This document shows, in pieces, positions 24,137-43,007 of a DNA stretch of 61,539 nucleotides. The DNA lies in contig NW_003213081.1 in the NCBI RefSeq assembly GCF_000006405.1, positions 187,101 through 248,639 of the forward strand, in the 5' to 3' direction. Each line of letters begins with the position of its first letter. Position 1 is the stretch's first letter. The notes below the pieces were generated by a model. It was not told where the DNA came from and made no database searches. It was given only the letters and a program-made list of their open reading frames with translations. The DNA comes from Perkinsus marinus ATCC 50983. Taxonomy: Eukaryota > Perkinsozoa > Perkinsida > Perkinsidae. Position numbers and translations under genes: made by a program.

Positions 24137-24970
24137 AAATTCACACCCGAGATGAACAGAACGACCTCATCGCGTCCAGAAGTTGTAGCACCTCATACGC
24201 TTACTCGTTGAGGGTTCAGCCAGCGACAGAAATTTTCGTCACAGAATCGTCATCGTGGGGAGATAACGAAGAAGAAGTAGCAGTAATAGTAGCAGTAGAG
24301 TGTCGTTGCAAGCAGTAACTGACCTCGAAGACTAAGAGAAGTAGCCGAGTCGCGAGCCATGCTGAGAGTCGTAAATAATTAATTGACGGCGTGAATTGGT
24401 CCCTGCTCCATTACCATCATCTATGGGGATAAACCAACGTTGAGTCTTGATATAATGAGCTTGTACGAACTCCAATGACTATGTATGCTGGACACCACCA
24501 GTTTGGTGGCACCAAAAGTTTGGTCCAATTTGGACCGTCCAAAACATGAATCGATAGCCAGGGCGCACGCTGTTCGATCCATATTTCACAACCCTAAAAT
24601 CACCTACTTGGCAATCCTTGTCCAGAAGACCAACTTGGCGGGAGCTGTCCATGTGCAGTTATTGCCAGTACTGATGTTGGCGGAATGAGAACAACACGCA
24701 GATTACTGCACATCTGTTGAATTTTGCAGAATCCACCAAATCCTAGTCCAAATCAGTTGTAGAGTAACGTATTTCATCACATTGTTGTAATCTGTTCCAA
24801 CACTGGTATCACCTATAATTCCCGTCATTAGGCCTGCGAATTTGTTTGGCGTCATTTTGGCGAATTCTGAGTTGGCGAAATCTGATACAGCCGTCAAGTG
24901 GTGGTGGTTAAAAGCGCTCGCCCTCCACAAGGGGGGCCGGCCAGTGGTCCTCGTTGATTGGGCGTAGAAC

Positions 24971-25662
24971 ATACCTATATGTTACCCGACTATGGCTAAG
25001 GCATGTCGAAGGAATACATTTCATCATACAGCCATCAGGTTGTTGTTGTTATTATGGAGCGTGTTACATTAATCTCGAGGCGACTGGTTTCTCACTTCAT
25101 CATAGGTCGCCATTACAAGAAAATGACTAGACGTCCACCTAGATGGGGGTCATCATATACGTAACGAATGATTCGTGGTGCAGCTGTAAAGTATTAATCA
25201 TTAACTTTGGTGCAGAATGATAGCAGTCATATGTGAACATGCTTGTCCTCATCAATTTATGCTCTTTTATAATACTCATATCATGACATAGTAGAATCTA
25301 TAGCCTATCCCGTTTTTCAAATATAGTAGGCATATCCGATGGAGAGCTCCTAGTCTTGCTCGATCTTGGTCAGCTCGAGCTCGATGGAACTTGTTGTGGC
25401 AGCATATTTGTGATTCATTATTATTAATGTAGTTATGCAACAACATTGATGGGGAAACATGACGACTCATTAATCGATGGTGACTTGGAATAACTTGGAT
25501 TAAAGACATCATCATTATCTGGGAGTTTCTACGATAATAAGATAGTATTTGAGTAGATCCAGCAAGTACGACTACGACGTAAGAGTACTACTACCATCCT
25601 TAATCAGTCTTCGGCTGCCTCCTCCTTCTTCTCCTCTTCTTCGTAGTGTTTTTGTTATCATT
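24971..25662. other. Spacer between fossil and next host gene
   Basis: This is about 690 bp where composition drifts back toward the host pattern. No convincing gene, RNA or repeat was seen. Short open frames on both strands lack any family feature. Confidence 0.35.
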
Positions 25663-26149
25663 ATGTTATTACGGCTAAGTGGTAGTAGATTAATGGCTGC
25701 ATTCTGGGAGACTGGATATAATAGACCTGGTAAGAAGAGGATATTTGAGAAGAACTTTGGACTATTGTAATAATAGTAATAATGGTAACGTTGTTGTTGA
25801 TGTTGTTGTATTTAGTTTTATATACTTTGGATTCTTATGTCCTACATTAATGACTATATTTGGATCTAATCCTAGATTATTATTATGGTTTATGGATGAA
25901 TATCGTCCATTAGAATATCCACCAAGATCTGATCCAACTATTATTAATGAGATAATGAATGATAGAATACCAGAATCATCTAGTATAGAAGCGTAATAAT
26001 AATAGCGGTGGTAGTATATACTTACACTAGTATCAAGCAGGTATGAGAAGGAGGGGTTAGATGCACTATATTCTAAGGCACTTCGTAGTAAGAAACAACA
26101 ACAACAAGAACAACAATTGATCAATTATCATGAGGATATGGAGGAATAG
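25663..26149 (+). CDS. Small single-pass, probably mitochondrial, membrane protein
   Basis: The first exon starts MLLRLSGSRLMAAFWETGYN and is rich in Arg, Ser and hydrophobic residues, like a mitochondrial presequence. The second exon (about 25823-25993) has one clear membrane segment, FIYFGFLCPTLMTIFG, followed by MDEYRPLEYPPRSDPT. The last exon reads RYEKEGLDALYSKALRSKKQ and ends in a Gln-rich tail at 26149. The length of about 140 residues and the layout suggest a small inner-membrane protein, such as an accessory subunit of a respiratory complex, but I do not recognise the family. Confidence 0.5.
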
Positions 26150-26250
26150 TCTGATGATAGTTTCAATGATATTAATAACATTATCATTAGAGTTTTCTCT
26201 ACTCGATCATGCTCTTGATCATCATCATAATAGTAGTTATAATAATTATC

Positions 26251-27535
26251 ATGGACAGTAGTCTATCATCATCACCAACTAAAGATGAACTACATAAGTT
26301 GGATGCACAAGTTCAATCGTGGATGATCAATAATCGGTAATATTAATAATACTATTACCAGCAGTAGTAGTTGAATATTATTAGTATTATATTATCACCG
26401 TATGAGCGTGCACCAATATGGAAACGTAATAATTATGGTCTAGCCTTTGGATCATTGATTGGTATATCTACATATTTCTCATGGAAGACTTTATCAACTA
26501 ATACAATGCTTAAAGGTGATGATGATAATAATAACAAGAATATTACTTCTATTATTATAGGTGCTGCTCCTGTTACTGTTCGTAATATACCTGCTCTTAT
26601 ACCAGCTACTATCATGTTTGCTGTTAGTAGTAGAGTTATACAGAATAATATTATGATATCATCATGTTATAATGATGTATTAAAACAAGTAATAATAATA
26701 TTAACAACCCTATTACTTGATAATCATATTCTCTATAGAATACTAATCTTGGACATATGTGCCGAACCTTCCTAGCACAGATAAGAGGAGGAGGAGGAGG
26801 AGGAATACACCCATTATCACCATCTCACGAAGGAGGTAGTACTACTAGTAGTAGTACTCTATCATCATCATCATGTTGTTGTTGTTGGTCGTGTTGTTGT
26901 TGTTTAATGCTACTACTAGCATGGTCCTCTTTTAATCCATGTATATCATACCTTTAGATATCAGCAACCCCACTGCCTCTTATCTATCATCACCGTATGA
27001 ACATCATGCTACATCTCATTCTAATGAGAGGAGGAGGTGGTGGTGGAGGAGAGGATGGTTTTATCAACAACAACAGGAAGGAGGAGGAGGAGGAGGAGGA
27101 GGGGAATCTCCTAGTAAATTATCATCATTTAATGGTATTACTACTAGAAGTAGGATAATAATAGTATGATTATGATCGTAGATTAGTATTGTAGGTCGTA
27201 CTAGTAGTAATAATGATGATGGTAGTGGTAGTATTCATCATCATCATCATCCATTACCCCTTAATCCTATACAACAAAGAATATTGGTTAATGAACAAGT
27301 GAACCAGGGAGGAGTAGGAGGAGGACAGCAACAACAGCATGCGGTGTCTAACTATGATAATACCAATGTATGGGGTGAATCATACGATCCACCACCACCA
27401 CCACCTCACCAACAGGAGCAGCAGCAGCCCTCAGGAACAGGAGTAAGTGAGGAAAGGAATAACAATAGTAATAATAATGATATACTCTTCTTATGGACAA
27501 TCCTATTCTTTATCAGATTCTTCTTCATTATTGTC
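26251..27535 (+). CDS. Membrane protein with disordered tail, possibly OCIA-domain-like
   Basis: The first exon reads MDSSLSSSPTKDELHKLDAQ. The main exon (about 26375-26688) encodes SPYERAPIWKRNNYGLAFGS and LIGISTYFSWKTL, then a second hydrophobic segment (ALIPATIMFAVSSRVI) and MISSCYNDVLKQ. The next exon continues NTNLGHMCRTFLAQIRG and runs into Gly-, Ser- and Gln-rich sequence with NTNVWGESYDPPPPPP. Two short membrane segments, then a Cys-containing helix and a disordered tail with a late Trp motif, resemble OCIA-domain proteins in layout. This is weak, and the 3' limit is uncertain. Confidence 0.35.
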
Positions 27536-29010
27536 TGATAATAGAAATACTCATTATCATCATCATCAAACTTGGGATAACATAAGAGCATCATCATCAT
27601 CATCAACAGGAGTAGTAGGAGGAGGAGAATGAGGAGGAAGAGGAGTATGATTATGATGTGGTTATTGGTTTCTATTATTATCACTTGTAGTGTTATTATT
27701 ATCATTACAACACTATCATTATCATCATTATCATCATCATCATCATTGAGTGTAGTATGTATCCTAATAATGATAGCGACACTCAACAAGAACCCCAAAC
27801 GTCTATAGGTGGTAAAAGACTTCCTCCTCCTCGTCCTACCACCTCCTCTATGATGCCATCATCATCATCATCTGATGGTGATGGTAGTGGTAGGTATAAT
27901 AATAGTATTATACACATATGATCACTATTCTAAGGTGAATATGATACTTATCATCATACTATTACTACAATACAATTGGAGGAATCTAGGAATGTATTAC
28001 ATAATGCATCATCATCATCATCACCCCATCATCAACAACATGGTAATACTACTACTGCTACTATGAATCAGGTGTAGGGATAATAGTAGGAGCAGAAGTA
28101 ACGAATAGTAGTATGTACGACTTCAATCATAATCATCATCATCATGCTCCTCCCCATTCTAGTCATAACACATTATTCAATACTACTACTACTACTACTG
28201 ATGGAGGTAGTAATAGTAGTAGTGGACGATTATATTATGATGTATAGTAGCGACTACTACGTCGACGATGGTCTTGAATGATGATGATATACCAACAGCG
28301 ATACCTATTCATCTTATAAAATCGAGGAGTGCATGTAATACTACTACTACTATGGTAGTATTATATACTCACAATACGCAGGTTCCTGTGTTGTGAGTGA
28401 AGCTGCAGGTAATTATTTATCTAAGCATATACAGGTGAATATACATATGTACGTATTATTATAATGATTATCTTATAGACACTCATATTACATATTACAC
28501 AAGAGATTATACAAGATAAAACTACTTCCATAACACAACATGGGGAACCTATCTATCAATCACTTACTTCTACAACAACATCTCAACAACAAAGAGGATT
28601 CCCCAAAGAGACTGGAGTTAATACGAGTAATAGTATATAGTATTATGATATTATACTCTATTGTTGTAGAAGTGCATACTTGGGGATTAGGTATAGATCA
28701 GGAACGTATAAGTGTTAGAGATGTTATTGGTAATAGAATACGAAGCGTAATATTATTATAATATCATTTAAGGTACTTTAAGGAGATTAGGATGGTCAAT
28801 AGCAGATATTCCTACACCTAGTACACCATCTGAACAAGTGATATCATCAATAACTGTTACTATTATAATATTATTATTAGGTTATACCATTATTAGTACA
28901 TGAGAAAAAGTCTAGTGGTGGAGGGACACTACCAATTGCATCATCTTCATCAAGAAGGAGAGGTACAAGGAGAACAACAACAACAAGAAGTCCTATGATG
29001 CCTTCTTAAT
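27536..29010 (+). other. Exon-rich stretch, gene not assigned
   Basis: Short plus-strand exon-like blocks separated by GTAATA...TAG segments continue here: GGKRLPPPRPTTSSMMPSSS, IQLEESRNVLHNA, MVLNDDDIPTAIPIHLIKSR, CEAAGNYLSKHIQ, VEVHTWGLGIDQERISVRDV and GTLRRLGWSIADIPTPSTPS, ending in an Arg/Thr-rich block near 29,008. The ordered blocks between 28,240 and 28,850 look like one coding region. No family is recognised, and I cannot say whether this is a separate gene or the 3' part of the one before. Confidence 0.3.
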
Positions 29011-29263
29011 GAACATTCAACCACCACTAACACTAGCATTAGCAGCAGCAGCAGCAAGTTTGTTAATACTTAATGTTGCGTTCTCTTTAGTATTGGCAAT
29101 GCCTTATATCACCGATTCAAACCGTCATCACATTTAACTGCTCTATCTGAAGGCTCAGATCATCGTCATCAGTCTAGCTATAATAATTGATGGTATGATG
29201 TTTCCATGTATGGTGTTGTAAGTAGTTGTGGTAATAGTAGTAGGCACGGGAGCTTGTAAGTTT

Positions 29264-29288
29264 AGCCCTAGTCAGACCAACTAGGGCT
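29264..29288. repeat. Perfect hairpin, 9-bp arms, 7-nt loop
   Basis: The arms agccctagt (29264-29272) and actagggct (29280-29288) are exact complements. It lies in a GC-rich patch (29,240-29,350) upstream of the kinase gene and has no U-run. Confidence 0.7.
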
Positions 29289-29404
29289 CGTAGCCCATCA
29301 TCCGGGCTCAGTCGTGGAAATAGTCGACCGTAGGACGTATATGTACAGAGCAGGTGTGAAGGGAGAGTCACAGTAGCTATTATGACGTACTAACTTCAGA
29401 CCTC

Positions 29405-29406
<2 letters not shown>

Positions 29407-29449
<43 letters not shown>
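29407..29449. repeat. CTA/TAC triplet microsatellite
   Basis: This is a pure run of about 14 triplets upstream of the kinase gene. Confidence 0.9.
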
Positions 29450-29570
29450 ATCTTGCGCACTTGACTTGTCTTGGTGATTTCCTAACGGCCCCTAACGTTG
29501 CCTAATCTTCTTCATCATCATTGATTGTGGGTAGTAGCATCGGCAATCTAGGCCTACTACGATATAGTAA

Positions 29571-30912
29571 TGGCAACAACAACAACACTACATCATCACC
29601 ACCATCATCATCACGACAATACTAACCAGCAGGAAGAGGAGGAGGAGCAGAGGGGGGGAGGATACTATGATGATAATAAAGAAGAGAAGGGTAATAATAA
29701 TCATATACAGTATGATGATATTATATCATCAACAACCTACTAGTGCAGCTACTTATCCTTCAGGACCTACTACTACTGCTACTGATGGTGTTGATTTATT
29801 ATCATCATCTTCGTCGTCGTCGTTGTCATCATCACTACTTGATTGTTGTAGTTATGATGATTTTATTATTGGTAAAACCTTGGGTACTGGATCATTCGGC
29901 AGAGTTAGATTTGTTACCAATAAGGCTACTCATAATCATTATGCTTTGAAAATACTTAAAAAAGCATCGATTATCAAACTTAAACAGGTAGTATAATAAT
30001 ATGTGTACATATCATTATTATTATACTTATTAGGTTGATCATATAATATCTGAGAAGAATATTCTTAAGAGAATACATCATCCAAATATAGTAAATCTAT
30101 ATGGATCATTCCAAGATAGAAGATATCTTTATTTAGCTATGGAGTAATATTATCATTATTATAACTAGTAATATTATTATTAACAAGTATTATTAGGTAT
30201 GTTAATGGTGGTGAATTCTTCTCACATTTACGTAGGGCAGGTAGATTCAATAATGAGATATCTAGATTNNNNNNNNNNNNNNNNNNNNNNNNNNNNNNNN
30301 NNNNNNNNNNNNNNNNNNNNNNNNNNNNNNNNNNNNNNNNNNNNNNNNNNNNNNNNNNNNNNNNNNNNGTAGACTGGTGGACACTGGGTATATTAACATA
30401 TGAGATGATAGTTGGTTATCCACCATTTGTTGATGAGGATCCTATGGGTATTAATAATAAGGTTAATATTATAGAATATGATATTGATTAGGTATATATC
30501 AGAAGATATTGTCGGGTAAGATAGTATTCCCTCGTTACTTTGATAAAGATGCTAAAAGTCTAGTAAAGAGGCTCCTTACGGCTGATCTAAGTAATAATAA
30601 TCATAATCTTCACTTTACTCGCTTATCATCAATATATTCAGCTAAGAGATATGGTGAATTAAGGAATGGAGTTGATGATATTAAAGGATGTGATTGGTTT
30701 ATTGGTATTAATAATAATAATAACACAATATTTAACATTATTATTATTTAGGTTTATCATGGTATGATCTTTATAATAAGAAGATACCAGCGCCATATAA
30801 ACCTAAAGTCAAATGTGATACTGATACATCTAATTTCGATAATTATCCCGATTCAACTGATGGTTTACCACCAGTAATACAGCCTGAACAAGATCCTTTT
30901 CTTCATTGGTAA
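29571..30912 (+). CDS. AGC-family protein kinase, PKA catalytic-subunit-like
   Basis: PKA catalytic subunits phosphorylate basic Ser/Thr motifs and are controlled by cAMP-binding regulatory subunits. The core starts [20 protein letters not shown] (Gly loop), then ALKILKKAS with the ATP-anchoring Lys. The next exon has [20 protein letters not shown] with the helix-C Glu, then [20 protein letters not shown]. After the gap come [58 protein letters not shown] and the AGC C-tail [11 protein letters not shown], ending DPFLHW at 30912. Each block matches PKA order. The catalytic loop, DFG and activation loop fall in the 100-base N run, so activity cannot be judged. A low-complexity His/Glu/Ser/Thr N-terminal region precedes the core; the start codon (29571 or a later ATG) is uncertain. 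Confidence 0.85.
30269..30368. other. Assembly gap (100 N)
   Basis: Exactly 100 N replace sequence inside the kinase gene. A round 100 is a conventional placeholder, so the true gap length is unknown. The missing part should encode the catalytic and activation loops. Confidence 0.95.
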
Positions 30913-31068
30913 TATTATTATTACCGATAGTATATCTCAAGGCTTTAATAACAACGAATTATCATTTTCCGAATATTTCATTATATCTTGGGTTATTATT
31001 AGTTACAATATTGATAAATTCAACAAAAGTATGTCGACGAAATAGAATAATGAATCATCTTTTCTTTT

Positions 31069-32815
31069 CTATTCAACCACCTCAACTAGACTATCATCAA
31101 TATCTGCCCAATTATCATAAATAGCTCCACATAACTCCACAAGATATCCAGCATCATCAACACTACACGTCTCCCTAAAATATATAACAATATTGTTAGT
31201 ACTAATTTATTATTATTATTACCTGCATGAATGCATAGCCCATTGTGGTGCACCTAAATCAATAGTTCTAATACCAAGATTAGCACTCATCATTGGTCCA
31301 ATAGTAGATCCACATGGGGAATCGTTACGTACTACAAAGTCCTGTATTGGGATAGTACTATTATTATTATGACCACCATCTTTACTGCATAATGTCCTTA
31401 TCATTGATGCAGTGAGAGGTGTAGTAGCATATCTTTGATTAGCATTATTTTTAATAACAATACCATCATGTAGATATACTTTATGTTCAGATTGATGTTT
31501 ACTTGAATAATTAGGATGTATACCATGAGCACCATCAGCTGATACCAATATAGACCTAATATAATAATAATGAATATAATCATGATATTACTATTATTAC
31601 CTAGCAATGATAGATGGAAGATAATTATCGGATATATTTAATGATGATAATATACGCTTCATCCAAGTATGTAGTGTCATTGAGTTAGCACCAGTATAGG
31701 AAGTAGATCCACATTCTTCATGATCAAATGCAGCAGCAATGTATATATCATTACCTAGCAACAAGTAGGGATAATGCTGATTATGATGATTATGCTAGTA
31801 TTACCATTAATAAGGTGATCTGAATGAGATGATAAAGCATCCATACAAGCCCAAGTTGATAATAAATTATCAATTCTTGGTGAACTAATAAACTCATCAT
31901 ATACCCCAATAATGGATGATGGTGTTGCATCCATAAGACAGATATCAAAATCAATAATATCTTCAATCGAACACCTACAATAATACAGGATTACTATCAT
32001 TATTAATAATACTTATTACTTGGCTTCTTTAGCTAAGAGCTCCATCAGTGCTCTATGATTACCATTTACATCATCATTGATGATATCATGCTCGGGGTCG
32101 GCGGACTTGTAATATTTTGATGAACAGAATACCGGCATTAAATGCTCCTCAGGATTAATCTAATAGAATCATGATGATAATAGTATTAATAGACCACCAC
32201 ATTACTACTGATACTTACCTTAAATCCAGCATTCCTTTCTTCAGATGTCTGTAAATGTATAGCTAGATTGGGTATAATAGCTATTGGTCTATTTACTCTA
32301 ATAAGCCTTTCTTCAATAGTATTATTATTATTGATAATAACCTTACCAGCCATACCTAAACCTCTATCAAACCAAGTATGCCATAAACCACCACCATATG
32401 TAGTAACGCCTAATTGTATAATACCATCTTTAGGTTTAATACATGATCTTGGTCTTAATCTTAAACATGGTGAATCAGTATGAGCACCAATCATTATCAT
32501 ACGACTATTACTATTATCATCATCAGATACTTTGAATTTATTGCCAATAACAAAAGCAAATATCTCAGAATGATTACGAGTAATGAAATATTTACCACCA
32601 GGTTGTAAATTAGTATTCTTCTGGTTATTAGTAGTAGTAGATGATGACCATAATGTTGCCTTCTCTGATAATGGTATAAAGCCTTTATTGAGTAATAACC
32701 TTTTACTAGCTAGTACTGAATGATAAGGAGATCCAGTTTCGTTGACAAAGTTGATGAACCTTTTACCAGCATTACGATAACATTCATTCATAGTATTATG
32801 ATGATCACTCATCAA
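31069..32815 (-). CDS. M18 aspartyl aminopeptidase (DNPEP-like)
   Basis: M18 enzymes are two-zinc aminopeptidases that remove N-terminal Asp or Glu, usually in the cytosol or vacuole. The first exon (32815 down to about 32220) contains FINFVNETGSPYHSV, GGKYFITRNHSEIFAFVIG, the metal-binding MIGAHTDSPCLRLRPRS, TYGGGLWHTWFDRGL and NRPIAIIPNLAIHLQ. Later exons give the family signature FDHEECGSTSYTGA, SADGAHGIHPNYSSKHQSEH and VVRNDSPCGSTIGPMMSANL. They end with GAPQWAMHSCR carrying the last His ligand, then ETCSVDDAGYLVELCGAIYD and the stop at 31069-31071. Seven or so exons are joined by short GTAATA introns. It converges on the kinase gene. All expected ligand-bearing motifs are present, so it should be active. 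Confidence 0.92.
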
Positions 32816-32987
32816 GGAAAACGAGGAATAATAAGGGGAAAACTCCTGACTAGAATCATCATGTAGAACTAGGCTGTTGTTGTTATACTACTACTTAACG
32901 CTACTGCTCATTTCATCCCCACACAAGCAAACAACAAGTGAGTATATTGCTGAGGAATTGTTAGAAATATAAAGAACGCAAGTTAGT

Positions 32988-34235
32988 GGGCCTGTTTCAC
33001 AGGAGCAACTTAAGGAGCTAATCAAGGTATACTTACTCAACTCATTTCACAACGTTTAGGAGCAACTTAAAGAGCTCCTTAACTTAAGGCGTACTTAAGT
33101 ATCTACTTGACCATGGTTACAGGTATAGAATAGGATTACATGTTTAGTTTTGTGGTGTAAATGCTCCAGTGGTTAGGTTGTCCGTTTACCATACGATAGC
33201 CTATCGTCGATAGGCGCAGGTACAAATCAGAGGAATGCTGTTTCTATGGTTGTTTACTGTTTCGCAACTTCTTTCCTCGATCATGGGTAAGGTATCAATG
33301 GTAAGTTACCATTGATAACGAGCTGCAAGGGGATTTCCCACGAATTACAATGTTAGCTAGAAATTACAATGTTAGCTAGAATAAGTCACTCAACGGTCCG
33401 CTAAGTAGAAAATATACTCATGTGAACTCAACGATGACGCAAATCACTGAAATATCTCCAAGTCACTGCAACTATCTGCGAACGTAGCTCTTACGAAGAG
33501 CGTTCCCGACACCATCCACGGGAGCATCTGGGTCGATCAGAGTCATTCGAGATGACTGTGATTCACCCAGATCCTCGTCTTGTGTTCACAATCAGCAAAC
33601 ATTGCCTCCTCGACGTTTTGCAGTGGCTGATTCTTAAAGGTGACCATATTGTGAAGTTCGGTTCGACTTTTGCTGCGTTAAGGAAATGAACTCTTGGCTC
33701 GATTTCTTCGTCTCTCTGGACAAGTGGGAGAGTACCGTGCTGCTATTCGTAAGGTTTCCGGTTCGACCCCTACGAGATACAATATTTAAGCATCGTCTTT
33801 CGAAGGGTCCCTGGTTCAACCTCTGTGGGGTGCAATATTAAACACGATACTTAAGTATCTGTTTACGTAGGGTCGGCTCTACCTTAATAAAATTTAAGGA
33901 ATACTTAAGTTGCTCTTTTAGTATATGCACAGAAACTTAAGGCGCCTTTAGTATTCCTAAACTTAAGGCGCCTTTAGTATTCCTAAACTTAAGGCGCCTT
34001 TAGTATTCCTAAACTTAAGGCGCCTTTAGTATTCCTAAACTTAAGGCGCCTTTAGTATTCCTAAACTTAAGACGCCTTTAGTATTCCTAAACTTAAGGCG
34101 CCTTTAGTATTCCTAAACTTAAGGCGCCTTAGCGTGCGCTTACTAAAGTAGTGAAATAGAATGTCCTAATTATTTACGGTATACTTTAGGCGTTACTTGA
34201 GTTTAAGGCGCAATTTGCTCCTATGAAACAGGCCC
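32988..34235. mobile_element. Non-autonomous terminal-inverted-repeat element, 1.25 kb
   Basis: The ends are inverted copies of a 21-bp sequence that differs at one position (32988-33008 and 34215-34235, beginning GGGCCTGTTTCA). Inside are repeated GGAGCAACTTAA motifs near the left end, a 26-bp tandem array near the right end, and three sequences resembling tRNA internal promoters. No transposase frame is present. No target-site duplication is visible at these borders, so the exact ends or the mechanism may differ. It sits in the divergent spacer between the aminopeptidase and mitochondrial-carrier genes. Confidence 0.7.
33933..34130. repeat. Tandem array, 26-bp unit, about 8 copies
   Basis: The unit aaacttaaggcgcctttagt plus attcct is repeated about eight times with a single substitution seen (aagacgcc in one copy). 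Each unit contains two restriction-like palindromes, CTTAAG and GGCGCC, and can fold on itself. Confidence 0.95.
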
Positions 34236-34274
34236 ATCATCATCATTATCATTTATTTGTTGTTATTGTTGCTA

Positions 34275-35500
34275 ATGGTGTTAGATGTCGATAATATATT
34301 AGATATTACTACAGCATCATCAATAGCATCATTAATATCAAGATGTATACTACATCCTTTGGATACTATTAAATCTAAAATACAAGTATATACAACAATA
34401 ACAGTATGGAGTTATATTAATATTATTATTATCAGGTTAATACAGGGATTAATGGTAGTAATATGAGAATGATGGTAATAATAAGAAATAATATAAAGGA
34501 ATTATATAAAGGTATTGGTGTAGCTGCATTAGGGGGTGTACCTGCTGGAGCATTGTAATAATAATAAGGCTGCTGCTTTGTATTATTATTGTATAATAAC
34601 TAAATAAGAAGGTACTTTACTACTTATCATACAATAAGAAATTATGCCCTACAACAACAACAACACCAATCATCATCATTATCATCAAATGGTGATGTTA
34701 TTGATAATAATAATAAAGTGGTTATTACTAACATTATTATTGATCTAACATCTGGTTTCATAGCAGAGGCTGTTAGTTGTTGTATATGGGTACCTATTGA
34801 TGTATGTAAAGAACAATTACAAACTCAAAAGGAACTTGCTTTAACTAAATATAAGGGTAATAATAGGATAATGATAGATTATTATGATGGTGATTATTAT
34901 TATTAGGATCGATAGATGCCTTACGTAGTAAGAGTATATCGCAGTTATATAAAGGTTACTGGGCTACATTATATAGTTTTGGCCCTTTCTCAGCTCTTTA
35001 CTTTGCATTTGCTCAGAGGTAATAATAATATCACCAGCATCATCATCATCAATCTAGTATGATGATAAGTGTAGATACAAATCATGCCTATTATCGTATT
35101 ATCAGACTACTACTACTACTACCAATAATAATACTACTACTACTACTATTCCTATTACTACGTTGCCATTCTATGGTCATGTTTTATCATGTAGTGCAGC
35201 AGGAGCATCAGCAGCCTTTATAACTACACCATTAGATTTGGTTAAATTAAGATTACAAGTAATAAGAATATTCATGCTATACATATTATGATAGATGAAA
35301 TATTATTATTATCATTATAGGTCCAACAACGATCATCATCATCATCATTCTACTATACATCATTCATTAATGGTCTTATAACATTGTATAAAACAGAAGG
35401 TATTCGTGGCATGTTTCGTGGATCTATTTTACGTGTATTATTCTTTGCACCAAATACGGCACTTACTATGTCTATCATGGAATATATACTACAACAATAA
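34275..35500 (+). CDS. Mitochondrial carrier (SLC25 family)
   Basis: SLC25 proteins exchange small metabolites across the mitochondrial inner membrane using three repeats of two helices. All three signature motifs are visible in order: HPLDTIKSKIQ (about 34352-34384), WVPIDVCKEQLQTQ (about 34788-34830) and TPLDLVKLRLQVQ (about 35228-35260). Second-helix motifs include YKGYWATLYSFGPFSALYFA and FRGSILRVLFFAPNTALTMS. The last exon ends MEYILQQ at 35500. The start at 34275 is the first ATG of the frame and gives a short N terminus. At least five introns interrupt it. The transported substrate cannot be told from the sequence alone. Confidence 0.85.
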
Positions 35501-35636
35501 CAATAACAAGAAGAAGAAGAAGAACGATGAACTATTGTATTATAATGATGATCATGTAGTTATAATGTTTCTAGACTTATTATATTATGTTATCAGTATG
35601 AAAGTAATAATGGCAGGATATTAATACTTTGATACG

Positions 35637-43007
<7,371 letters not shown>

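Larger units (their letters stand above)
21726..24970 (+). mobile_element. Degenerate Ty3-like LTR retroelement fossil
   Basis: The AT-triplet host sequence stops at about 21,725 and a GC-richer, repeat-poor stretch follows. Around 22,660-23,050 the plus strand reads like the end of a Ty3-like integrase: a segment with YLERLRQHLKEVQQIG, then GDKVAFKRA with a conserved SPTSYRL and LPHYQSLRP. The rest has no long frame and carries two perfect hairpins near 24.0-24.1 kb. No LTR pair could be defined. It is an old copy, broken many times over. Confidence 0.55.

Noticed and set aside
26757-26957. Cys-rich small protein (CCCCWSCCCC)
   Set aside because: It is a TGT triplet run read in one frame at an exon edge, with no flanking coding support.
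33700-33792. Functional tRNA gene in the inverted-repeat element
   Set aside because: An acceptor-like pairing of six out of seven is seen, but the T stem fails beyond two pairs, so at most it is tRNA-derived.
33634-33819. Minus-strand 61-codon frame as a transposase remnant
   Set aside because: It is short and featureless and overlaps the tRNA-like copies. No catalytic motif is seen.
33933-34130. CRISPR-like or terminator-like meaning of the 26-bp palindromic units
   Set aside because: The units are head-to-tail without spacers and lie inside a terminal-inverted-repeat element.
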